In this document: positions 27,221 through 33,687 of the stretch, piece by piece | Position numbering within the stretch: the first letter of the stretch is position 1 | Layout of the letters: each line of letters opens with the position of its first letter | NCBI GenBank assembly: GCA_012522035.1 | Contig: JAAYLF010000356.1 | Location: 1-33,687, forward strand | Source of the DNA: Clostridiaceae bacterium | Lineage (GTDB): Bacteria; Bacillota; Clostridia; UBA1212; DUPL01 | DNA: 33,687 nt | Direction: 5' to 3' | Position numbers and translations under genes: made by a program | Notes under the pieces: model-generated | Told to the model about the DNA's origin: nothing | The model's database searches: none | The model's input: the letters and a program-made list of their open reading frames with translations, nothing else

Positions 27221-27646
27221 ATGCCTCATCACGAAAAACAGGATATGGGACCTGAACCTTACATCCTAAACATCAGACAGAAAGCAAAACAGAACACAAA
27301 CTACCGCACAACCCTTTGGACAGGAGAATATTTGCAATTATCACTCATGAGCATTGTCGCAGGTGGAGATATAGGGCTTGAGTTGCATCCTGACGTTGAT
27401 CAATTCATACGTGTGGAAGAAGGCCAGGGTCTTGTCCAAATGGGAGATAGAGAGGACAATCTAAGTATTCAAAAAAGAATTTACAGCGGATATGCCTTCA
27501 TAATCCCTGCAGGCACATGGCACAATCTGATAAACACCGGCATGAAACCCTTGAAGCTCTATTCGATATACGCACCTCCCCAACACCCTCCTGGAACAAT
27601 ACACCGGACAAAAGAAATAGCAATGCAGGAAGAACACCATGATTAG
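27221..27646 (+). CDS. Cupin-domain protein
   Basis: A 141-residue single-domain cupin. Motif 1 is degenerate (ELHPDVDQFIRVEEGQG, with one histidine), while motif 2 is complete (GYAFIIPAGTWHNLIN). The C-terminus has YSIYAPPQHPPGTIH. Such proteins are annotated as mannose-6-phosphate isomerase-like, but the sugar-isomerase function is not shown; metal binding is likely. AAAGGAG lies eight bases before the ATG. It follows tmcAL by 59 bp and ends at a strong terminator. Substrate unknown. Confidence 0.85.
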   Translation: MPHHEKQDMGPEPYILNIRQKAKQNTNYRTTLWTGEYLQLSLMSIVAGGDIGLELHPDVDQFIRVEEGQGLVQMGDREDNLSIQKRIYSGYAFIIPAGTWHNLINTGMKPLKLYSIYAPPQHPPGTIHRTKEIAMQEEHHD

Positions 27647-27683
27647 AAAAAGGCTAATGGCATATAAAGCCATAGCCTTTTTC
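27647..27683. terminator. Bidirectional terminator between cupin and DpnII-like genes
   Basis: AAAAAGGCTAATGGC and GCCATAGCCTTTTT form a 14-bp stem with one bulged A around ATATAAA, with A- and T-runs on both flanks. It ends the cupin transcript (plus) and the restriction operon (minus). Confidence 0.85.
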
Positions 27684-28545
27684 AATTTCCAGTCAAAAGT
27701 GATGTCAATAATCCTTTTTCCAAATCATTAATGTTATACACCGTTTCCATTACATTAAAAGTTTCTCTCAAATTATCTTTTGCAGAAGTCCATCCAATCC
27801 CATCGGTAATCCAGACCAGCGTAAAACCGTCTATTCTTTGCGCTTCCTGATATAGCATTTTGTAACTTCTTGCAGTCTCATTAAGCTTGGAACCGTGACC
27901 TGTATAAAAATTAGTTTCAATACCAAAAATCATTTTGTCTGTTTTTACAACAAAATCAAACTTTTTTTCAGCCCTCTTCTCATCTCCAAACACAGACAAA
28001 TCAAGCCCAAACCTTTGTTTAATTTCTGTCAGCTTCATTTCCTTGAAATAGTTAATGTTCTTAACAAAGCCTGCTGCAATTATGTACTTCTCAACCAAAT
28101 CCTCCATGGAATCTCCGCCCCTGTTTTTTCTACCGTGTGAATCAAGCCCCGTTTCCACACCGAAAGCATAATCCACCAAATTGCTGACTATGTGATTCTG
28201 GAGCATTTCAAATAGTCCCGTTTCCCGCATGAAATGTTTGTACTGCTCTATGCTGTAATTCATCCTGCTAAAATTGTAAACCAGGACACCTTGCAAATCA
28301 TTTATGTATATCTTGCTTTTTCTAACCGCCATTAAAAGCGGTATGCATTTCAGGGTCTCAGGATACCTGGTCACAATATCTTCAAAATCCTTCTCTATAT
28401 TCTTTGATCCAACCAGAGCATTAAGTATATTCAACTCAATTTTGTACTGCTCCACATTCTTCACAACCTTCTCAAAATCTGTGTAGTACTTGTAGCTTGC
28501 AATACTTTTCTTCATTGATGCAAACCACTCATCAAAGCTCCTCAT
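27682..28545 (-). CDS. DpnII-type restriction endonuclease
   Basis: A 287-residue type II endonuclease of the DpnII/MboI family, which cuts unmethylated GATC. Family segments are clear: GVETGLDSHGRKNRGGDSMEDLV (129-151), KKFDFVV (194-200) and FGIETNFYTGHGSKLNETARSY (207-228). The acidic residues D197 and E210 fit a PD-(D/E)xK-type active site. Its start overlaps the second methyltransferase gene by 14 bp, so it is translated last in the operon, a usual arrangement that lets protection precede cutting. The order methyltransferase, methyltransferase, endonuclease is that of the pneumococcal dpnM-dpnA-dpnB operon. GATC specificity is inferred from family and neighbours. Confidence 0.93.
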   Translation of the reverse strand: MRSFDEWFASMKKSIASYKYYTDFEKVVKNVEQYKIELNILNALVGSKNIEKDFEDIVTRYPETLKCIPLLMAVRKSKIYINDLQGVLVYNFSRMNYSIEQYKHFMRETGLFEMLQNHIVSNLVDYAFGVETGLDSHGRKNRGGDSMEDLVEKYIIAAGFVKNINYFKEMKLTEIKQRFGLDLSVFGDEKRAEKKFDFVVKTDKMIFGIETNFYTGHGSKLNETARSYKMLYQEAQRIDGFTLVWITDGIGWTSAKDNLRETFNVMETVYNINDLEKGLLTSLLTGN

Positions 28546-29338
28546 TTTTCACCTTCTCCAATCTTCTTTTGGTTATCTCCATATACTCCTCACAATTGTC
28601 AATACCAACAAATTTTCGCCCAAGTCTGATAGTTTCCACTCCAGTAGTTCCCGAACCACAGAATGGATCAAGAACCAAGTCTCCATCCTGGGTTGAAGCA
28701 AGAACTATTCTTTCCAAAAGATATCTTGGTTTTTGTGTTGGATGTCTACCTTCGGTCTTTTCCGATGGCTTTGTAAGACTGCCCGTCCATACATCTTTCA
28801 TTTGCTTCCCATTGTTTAATTCTTTCATCTTTTCGTAGTTGAAATAATGCTTTGCCTTTTCATCCTTTTTTGCCCACAAGATGGTTTCTGTAGAATGTGT
28901 AAAACACTTGCATGCAAGATTTGGAGGTGGATTTGTTTTCTGCCATGTAATATTATTCAATATCTTGTACCCTTCCTGCTCCAAAGCCATGCCTATGGAA
29001 TATATGTTGTGCAAAGTGCCTGAAATCCATATGGTACCATTAGGTTTCAGAACTCTTCTGCACAAGCTTATCCACCTACGGTTAAATTCATGTTTTTCCT
29101 CTATAGTTGTAGCATTTTCGTTAAGCTTGTCCCATGATCCCTTATTAACAGACACCATTTTGCCTCCTTGGCATGTAATGCCGTTGTTGCTTAAAAAATA
29201 TGGTGGATCTGCAAAAATCATATCAAAACATTCTGATTTCATTTCTCTCAGTATTTCAAAAGAATCTCCCAATACAAGAATTGAATCCTCTGTTTCGTAA
29301 TAACTTGGTATGTTGTTTTCAAATACACTTTTCCTCAT
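28532..29338 (-). CDS. DpnA-type adenine-N6 DNA methyltransferase
   Basis: Second methyltransferase of the DpnII-type system, expected to methylate adenine in GATC and, as in pneumococcal DpnA, to accept single-stranded DNA. The motif order is DPPY first (DPPYFLSNNG, 44-47), then the cofactor motif DPFCGSGTTG (224-233) near the C-terminus, as in the beta class. HPTQKP and GRKFVGID are also present. About 268 residues. The start is ATG 29338, preceded by GGGAG; the ATG at 29350 lies inside the upstream gene. It begins one base after the dam-like stop and overlaps the endonuclease gene at its end. Confidence 0.92.
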   Translation of the reverse strand: MRKSVFENNIPSYYETEDSILVLGDSFEILREMKSECFDMIFADPPYFLSNNGITCQGGKMVSVNKGSWDKLNENATTIEEKHEFNRRWISLCRRVLKPNGTIWISGTLHNIYSIGMALEQEGYKILNNITWQKTNPPPNLACKCFTHSTETILWAKKDEKAKHYFNYEKMKELNNGKQMKDVWTGSLTKPSEKTEGRHPTQKPRYLLERIVLASTQDGDLVLDPFCGSGTTGVETIRLGRKFVGIDNCEEYMEITKRRLEKVKNEEL

Positions 29339-29339
29339 T

Positions 29340-30182
29340 TTATCTCCCATGGTAATTGCAAATAATTATTTCCTCTCCTACACGATTGTTCGCATCTGAA
29401 TTTATCATGCGCTTAACACTTACTACATCTATCCTGTACCCCTTATTGCCATATAACTCGTTAATGAACTCAGTGTTGTGGTTTGTCAGCATGCAGAAAC
29501 ATCCTCTTTCTGTAAGTTCATCAAAAAGTCTCGCAAGTCTAATATGGCTTTCAACATCAAAACCTTCTTTTGTATAGGATTCAAAGGAGGTAGGATTAAG
29601 AGGGGCGTACGGACTGTCAAGAAACACAAAATCCCCTTCCTTAGCCAAGTGGCAAGCATCTTCAAAATCCCCTTCAAGGATTGTTACATTCTTAAGGTAT
29701 TTCGATACTTCAAGAATTGATTCAGCATCTACAGATCTCCTTCTTGAGTTGTTATACGGTACATTGAACAACCCTTGTGCGTTCACTCTGTATAGCCCGT
29801 TATAGCAGTGCTTGTTTATAAACACTAACATTGCGGCAAGTTCTACATCATACTCCTGCCTCATTAGCTTGTCGTTGTATTTTTCGCGTATGTGATAGTA
29901 GTATTTTTTTCCATCATCCCACATCTCATCATCAAGCTTGTTAACTACTTCTAAAAATTCTTCAGGCGATGTGGATATCTGTCTGTAGGCATTTATCAAT
30001 GCCTTATTTATGTCGTTTATAACTGCATTATGAGGAAGCAAATCAAATAAAACCGCACCACCTCCTACAAAGGGCTCATAATATGTATTAAACTTTTCAG
30101 GCATTCTCTCTCTTATATGTGTTAGAAGCTGGCGTTTTCCACCAGCCCATTTGACAAAAGGAGCTATTTTAGACTTCTGCAT
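29340..30182 (-). CDS. Dam/DpnM-type adenine-N6 DNA methyltransferase
   Basis: First methyltransferase of the operon, alpha class, methylating adenine in GATC on double-stranded DNA. The 280-residue protein has FVKWAGGKRQLL (9-20), EPFVGGGAVLFDL (36-48), NKHCYNGLYRVN, NVPY, and motif IV at 189-192. Motif IV is DSPY instead of the common DPPY. The start is ATG 30182 with GGGGAAA eight to nine bases upstream; an in-frame ATG at 30245 adds 21 residues foreign to the family and lies in the promoter. Confidence in family is high; the altered motif IV leaves activity to be shown. Confidence 0.92.
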   Translation of the reverse strand: MQKSKIAPFVKWAGGKRQLLTHIRERMPEKFNTYYEPFVGGGAVLFDLLPHNAVINDINKALINAYRQISTSPEEFLEVVNKLDDEMWDDGKKYYYHIREKYNDKLMRQEYDVELAAMLVFINKHCYNGLYRVNAQGLFNVPYNNSRRRSVDAESILEVSKYLKNVTILEGDFEDACHLAKEGDFVFLDSPYAPLNPTSFESYTKEGFDVESHIRLARLFDELTERGCFCMLTNHNTEFINELYGNKGYRIDVVSVKRMINSDANNRVGEEIIICNYHGR

Positions 30183-30224
30183 TAATATTTCCCCATCTCT
30201 ACTATAACTTATTGTACATCCCCT

Positions 30225-30253
30225 ATTATAACTACAATTTTGCAAAATAACAA
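30225..30253 (-). promoter_or_regulatory. Promoter of the DpnII-type operon
   Basis: On the minus strand TTGTTA (30253-30248) and a perfect TATAAT (30230-30225) are spaced by 17 bases, just after the stop of the third methyltransferase gene and about 40 bases before the dam-like ATG. The operon can therefore be expressed separately from that gene. Confidence 0.65.
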
Positions 30254-30260
30254 ACTTGTA

Positions 30261-31004
30261 TTACTTAACAAACACAAATATATATTCGTGTGCTATCATT
30301 AAGAAGTTCTTCTTTACATTCTTCCAATATGCAGTAGACGTGCAATTATGCTGCTCCTTGATAATAATTTCCTTCAATGTGAATCCCGCCTGTATAAAAC
30401 ACTCCATAACACGAAAACCCAAAGGAACTACCTTTCCCTGCCTTCTTGTGTCGCCCATCATTACCGTGCACATTTTTCCCCGTTTCAACACTCTGAAAGA
30501 TTCCCTTGCCACCACTTTCATTTTTTCAACAAACTCATTAACGTCCAACAGTGATATATCTTCTGCTATACCATTTGAATACTTGATTATGTTTGCATAC
30601 GGTGGATGTGTACATACAAAGTCCATTCTGCCATCTTCGATAAATTCAAGATTCATTGCACTGCCATTTACAACATGAATTATGGATTTCGTACTGCATG
30701 TAAAGTTGAGATTACTTTTCGTCAATTGAACAGATTGCGGATTTATATCAACACCTATTGCATTTCGTCCCAATAATTTTGCTTCGACCAACGTAGTACC
30801 GCTGCCAACAAACTGGTCCAGAATCCAATCACCGGGCTTAGTGTACAAAAGTATTAGATTCCTTGGTATGTATGGTGACCAGTTACCCCTGTATTGACCT
30901 GTATGAGTCGCCCAACTACCTCGGTCGGTGAAAGACCATACTGTAGTTGTTTCAAGCATGAAATTTTCAGGACTTAAACGAATAAAGCATACCTCCTTTG
31001 TCAT
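30261..31004 (-). CDS. Additional site-specific DNA methyltransferase
   Basis: A 247-residue amino-methyltransferase with motifs DQFVGSGTTLVEA (63-75) followed by THPPYANIIKYS (132-143), the reverse order of the DpnA-type enzyme. HPPY instead of DPPY or SPPY suggests an N4-cytosine or N6-adenine enzyme; the target is unknown. The start is uncertain. ATG 31004 has no ribosome binding site before it, while AAAGGAGGT lies inside the frame at codons 3-6; an in-frame ATT seven bases after it and an ATG at 30959 are alternatives. It lies 5' of, but not coupled to, the DpnII-type operon, with that operon's promoter between. No matching endonuclease is seen, so it may be an orphan or the relic of another system. 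Confidence 0.82.
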   Translation of the reverse strand: MTKEVCFIRLSPENFMLETTTVWSFTDRGSWATHTGQYRGNWSPYIPRNLILLYTKPGDWILDQFVGSGTTLVEAKLLGRNAIGVDINPQSVQLTKSNLNFTCSTKSIIHVVNGSAMNLEFIEDGRMDFVCTHPPYANIIKYSNGIAEDISLLDVNEFVEKMKVVARESFRVLKRGKMCTVMMGDTRRQGKVVPLGFRVMECFIQAGFTLKEIIIKEQHNCTSTAYWKNVKKNFLMIAHEYIFVFVK

Positions 31005-31093
31005 GTTTCATTTATTCTAATACATATTCAGAAAAAAATCCACTTGGTAATATGAAGTTACAGTTTTTTTAATATTTACTTTACAAAAAACTA

Positions 31094-31122
31094 TTGCATT
31101 CGATGAGCTTTTATGGTATTAT
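31094..31122 (+). promoter_or_regulatory. Promoter of the tRNA-Gln gene
   Basis: TTGCAT (31094-31099) and TATTAT (31117-31122) with 17 bases between, ending 33 bases before the tRNA. Confidence 0.6.
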
Positions 31123-31155
31123 TGACAATGTTGAAGTGCTAATTGGCTCACTCGA

Positions 31156-31229
31156 TGCGGAATGGTGTAACGGTAGCACGAATGACTCTGACTCATTTTG
31201 TCTGGGTTCGAATCCTAGTTCCGCAGCCA
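31156..31229 (+). tRNA. tRNA-Gln (anticodon CUG)
   Basis: A complete 74-base cloverleaf: acceptor TGCGGAA pairs with TTCCGCA, D arm GTG-AACGGTA-CAC region, anticodon stem AATGA/TCATT around loop CTCTGAC, giving anticodon CTG for codon CAG, and T arm CTGGG-TTCGAAT-CCTAG. Discriminator G and an encoded CCA follow. It is a single-gene unit with its own promoter and terminator. It stands at the right border of the methyltransferase and restriction region, and tRNA 3' ends are common integration targets. Confidence 0.95.
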
Positions 31230-31232
31230 AAC

Positions 31233-31268
31233 AGGAGTTCAGACCTTTGTCTGGACTCCTTCTTGTTA
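31233..31268 (+). terminator. Terminator of the tRNA-Gln gene
   Basis: AGGAGTTCAGAC (31233-31244) pairs with GTCTGGACTCCT (31249-31260), 12 bp with one G-U, around a four-base loop, followed by TCTTGTT. It starts four bases after the CCA end. Confidence 0.8.
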
Positions 31269-31295
31269 ACTTTTCCACTTTAACACAATTTAATG

Positions 31296-31323
31296 TTTAC
31301 AACTGAGTATTTAGTGGTATAAT
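31296..31323 (+). promoter_or_regulatory. Promoter of the ribonuclease J gene
   Basis: TTTACA (31296-31301) and a perfect TATAAT (31318-31323) with a 16-base spacer, about 40 bases before the start codon. Confidence 0.65.
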
Positions 31324-31364
31324 AATTGAACAAGATTTGATCGATAATTTTTTTGGAGGTATAT

Positions 31365-33059
31365 ATGAACGAAATTAGTAGAAACTTACGAGTTATACCG
31401 TTGGGTGGACTAGAGGAGATCGGAAAAAACCTGACAGTATTTGAAACAGAAACAGACATTATTGTAGTGGACTGCGGTATAGCTTTCCCAGATGACGATA
31501 TGTTGGGCGTAGATTCGGTAATCCCGGACATAACATATTTGATAAAGAAGAAGAACAAGATAAGAGGTATCTTCATAACACACGGACACGAAGATCACAT
31601 TGGAGGACTGCCCTACTTTCTAAAAGAAATAAATGTACCAATTTACGGAACAAAGCTGTCACTCGCCCTTATCGAAAGAAAGCTCGAAGAATTCAAGTTA
31701 AATGATTCAGTCGATTTGCACGTAGTTCAACCAGGTTCCACAATCAAACTGGGCTTGACATTCACAGTAGAATTCATACACACAAATCACAGTATCGCAG
31801 ACAGCTGCGCTCTGGCAATCACAACACCCGCGGGCATAGTTATTCACACAGGCGACTTCAAAGTCGACTACACTCCAATTGATGGACATCCCATAGACTT
31901 GAGAAGATTTTCAGAATACGGAGAAAAAGGCGTACTCTTGTTAATGGCAGACAGCACTAACGCTGAAAGAAAAGGATTTACAATGTCCGAAAAAACTGTT
32001 GGTGCGGCATTTGATGAGATTTTTTCAACTACCGAAGGCAGAATCATTGTCACAACCTTCTCATCAAACATCCACCGTGTACAGCAGATAATTAACGCAT
32101 CGAAGAAGTTTGGAAGAAAATGCGTGATTTGCGGCCGCAGCATGGTGAACGTTGTTGACGTTACAAGGCAAATCGGCTATATGGACAACATTGATGATGT
32201 GCTTATTGACATTGAGGAAATTGGCAACTACAGCCCTGAAGAACTCTGCATCATAACTACGGGAAGCCAAGGAGAACCCATGAGTGCACTTGCACGTATG
32301 GCTATTGCAACCCACAGACAAATTGACATAGTTCCTGGAGATACTGTCATTATTTCAGCAAACCCAATTCCAGGCAACGAAAAACCCATTGCCAAAATGA
32401 TAGACGAGCTCTTCAAACGTGGTGCGAATGTAATATACAAATCTCTGGCGGAAGTACACGTATCCGGACATGCCTGCGAAGAAGAGTTGAAACTTATACA
32501 GGCACTGGTAAAACCCAAGTATTTCGTCCCTGTGCATGGTGAGTACAAACACCTTATAAACCACAAGAAAATTGCAATAGGAATGGGAATTCCTGAAGAA
32601 AACATATTCATACTGGAGAATGGAAGAGTTCTTGAGTTTGAAAATGGTGTGGTTGTTAATACTGAAGAAACCGTACCTGCAGGCAACATTCTCGTTGACG
32701 GTCTTGGCGTTGGAGATGTAGGTAATATTGTATTGAGAGACAGACGTCACCTCTCTGCTGACGGTTTGATAATCGTTGTAATGACCATAGAAGCAAATAC
32801 AGGTAAACTCCTTTCAGGTCCGGACATCATCTCAAGAGGCTTTGTATACATGAGAGAGTCTGAAGACATGATTGCAAAAATAAGGGAAGTAACAAAAGAA
32901 GCCCTTGCCAGATCAGATGACTCAAGAAAGCGTGACTGGACTCTCAAGAAGACAAACATTAGGGATGCTATTCATGAGTATGTATACGAACAGACAAGAC
33001 GCAACCCAATGATTCTTCCCATAATCATGGAAGTTGACCTGGCAAAACTGGATTATTAA
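31365..33059 (+). CDS. rnj: Ribonuclease J
   Basis: Metallo-beta-lactamase ribonuclease with 5'-to-3' exonuclease and endonuclease activity in mRNA decay and rRNA maturation. The 564-residue protein has the two-zinc motif HGHEDHIGG (73-81), the beta-CASP markers TGSQGEP, VHVSGHA and the late VPVHGEYKHL, and a C-terminal dimerisation domain. The start is ATG 31365 with TTGGAGGT directly upstream; a TTG at 31353 is inside that ribosome binding site. Both the catalytic part and the C-terminal domain are complete. It has its own promoter, directly after the tRNA terminator, and ends at a hairpin before the peptidase gene. Confidence 0.96.
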   Translation: MNEISRNLRVIPLGGLEEIGKNLTVFETETDIIVVDCGIAFPDDDMLGVDSVIPDITYLIKKKNKIRGIFITHGHEDHIGGLPYFLKEINVPIYGTKLSLALIERKLEEFKLNDSVDLHVVQPGSTIKLGLTFTVEFIHTNHSIADSCALAITTPAGIVIHTGDFKVDYTPIDGHPIDLRRFSEYGEKGVLLLMADSTNAERKGFTMSEKTVGAAFDEIFSTTEGRIIVTTFSSNIHRVQQIINASKKFGRKCVICGRSMVNVVDVTRQIGYMDNIDDVLIDIEEIGNYSPEELCIITTGSQGEPMSALARMAIATHRQIDIVPGDTVIISANPIPGNEKPIAKMIDELFKRGANVIYKSLAEVHVSGHACEEELKLIQALVKPKYFVPVHGEYKHLINHKKIAIGMGIPEENIFILENGRVLEFENGVVVNTEETVPAGNILVDGLGVGDVGNIVLRDRRHLSADGLIIVVMTIEANTGKLLSGPDIISRGFVYMRESEDMIAKIREVTKEALARSDDSRKRDWTLKKTNIRDAIHEYVYEQTRRNPMILPIIMEVDLAKLDY

Positions 33060-33083
33060 AACTAAAGAACAAGAGACCATGGT

Positions 33084-33117
33084 ACCGGATTGTGAAAACA
33101 GTCCGGTCTTTAAATTT
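33084..33117 (+). terminator. Terminator of the ribonuclease J gene
   Basis: ACCGGATTGT and ACAGTCCGGT form a 10-bp stem (one G-U) around GAAA, followed by CTTTAAATTT. The T-run is imperfect, so some read-through into the next gene is possible. Confidence 0.65.
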
Positions 33118-33127
33118 GAGGTGTTTT

Positions 33128-33687
33128 ATGGAAACAAAAGCTAAAAGATTAAACATACTTGCAATATATTTAACCCTTGTACTTATACTTTCTTCCTGCT
33201 CGCTGTTTAAGAAAGACATATCCCCTACCCCCACAATTCCACCCACACAAAGTCTGGAAACACCGGAGACAACATCCTCAGCTACTCCAACACCCACACC
33301 CACTCCCTACTATACTCCAGACATTCCGACCCCTACGGTTTTTCCGACCTTTGTTCCAGAGGACCAGCTGGTTGTCAATCCTTTCAGGATATACAACTCT
33401 CAAACCTTCGAGTTTGATGTTCTTAATCTTGCCCACAGGTATTCAGATATTCTGGAAGTCGAGGTATTTGGAAAGTCCTACATGGGAAAAAAACTCTATG
33501 TAGTAAAGCTTGGAAAAGGAAGCACGAAGGTGTTGGTTACCGGAACAACACATGCAAGGGAAAACATCACCACCAACTATATCATGCGTACCATTGAGGA
33601 GTATGCAATCAGCTATCTCAACAAGGAAACTTACGATGGCTACAACGTCTATGAAATACTCAACAAGGTAACCATATACTATGTACC
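33128..33687 (+). CDS. M14-type zinc carboxypeptidase lipoprotein, 3' partial
   Basis: Runs off the window with 186 codons visible. The N-terminus is a lipoprotein signal: basic start, hydrophobic segment, lipobox LSSC with the cysteine at residue 24. A Pro/Thr linker (about 30-75) follows, then a domain resembling peptidase M14: GKSYMGKKLYVVKLG and the first zinc motif in TTHARENITT (HxxE), where H and E bind zinc. Relatives of this kind cleave peptidoglycan or peptide C-termini outside the cell. The gene starts 69 bp after ribonuclease J; the ATG at 33128 has GAGGTG just upstream. The third zinc ligand and the catalytic glutamate are beyond the end. Confidence 0.85.
   Translation, partial: METKAKRLNILAIYLTLVLILSSCSLFKKDISPTPTIPPTQSLETPETTSSATPTPTPTPYYTPDIPTPTVFPTFVPEDQLVVNPFRIYNSQTFEFDVLNLAHRYSDILEVEVFGKSYMGKKLYVVKLGKGSTKVLVTGTTHARENITTNYIMRTIEEYAISYLNKETYDGYNVYEILNKVTIYYV

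Noticed and set aside
1..33687. CRISPR arrays, insertion sequences, rRNA genes, riboswitches
   Set aside because: No regularly spaced repeats, no transposase other than the serine recombinase, and no recognisable rRNA or riboswitch core were seen in either strand.

Overview
The window looks like a low-GC Firmicutes chromosome, most likely a member of the Clostridia. The signs are strong AGGAGG-type ribosome binding sites, sigma-A style promoters, NrdR, ribonuclease J, TmcAL, folate-dependent TrmFO, a RamA-like corrinoid reductive activator, and AT-rich hairpin terminators. A cytoplasmic alpha-L-rhamnosidase suggests use of plant polysaccharide. The species cannot be fixed from the sequence alone.

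Layout. (1) Positions 1-1543, plus strand: a 5'-truncated glutamate dehydrogenase gene with a single-base frameshift near its 3' end, then a short protein resembling only the C-terminal half of diaminopimelate epimerase. (2) Positions 1572-11893, minus strand: alpha-L-rhamnosidase, an N-acetylmuramoyl-L-alanine amidase lipoprotein, then a three-gene cassette of a 1209-residue TerB_N/TerB_C protein, a BrxD-like (DUF2791) ATPase and an Lhr-like DEVH helicase. The cassette has the composition of the Shango anti-phage system (SngA, SngB, SngC). All five genes are tightly packed and appear to be read from one consensus promoter whose -35 box contains the trmFO stop codon. (3) Positions 11967-17680, minus strand: a housekeeping cluster of nrdR, a ComM remnant without ATPase motifs, dprA, topA and trmFO. 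(4) Positions 18166-21156, plus strand: a MutS-family ATPase lacking the mismatch-recognition region, then archaeal-type phosphoglycerate mutase. (5) Positions 21181-25872, minus strand: a divergent thymidylate-kinase-like protein, a polysaccharide deacetylase lipoprotein, a lone large serine recombinase and a RamA-like protein. (6) Positions 25959-27646, plus strand: tmcAL and a cupin protein. (7) Positions 27682-31004, minus strand: a DpnII-type restriction-modification operon (two methyltransferases and the endonuclease) with a third, unrelated methyltransferase upstream. (8) Positions 31156-33687, plus strand: tRNA-Gln(CUG), ribonuclease J and the start of an M14 carboxypeptidase lipoprotein.

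How the parts fit. Two separate anti-phage or anti-DNA loci, Shango-like and DpnII-like, flank a core of DNA-processing genes (dprA, topA, the mutS-like gene). The DpnII operon carries a DpnA-type second methyltransferase, which in pneumococcus protects incoming single-stranded transforming DNA. With dprA nearby this hints at, but does not prove, competence. The most striking observation is that the SngA-like protein is built from three tandem copies of a TerB_N-type unit and is translationally coupled to a cell-wall amidase lipoprotein. The fusion of wall and carbohydrate genes to a defence cassette in one transcription unit is the best candidate here for something not yet described.
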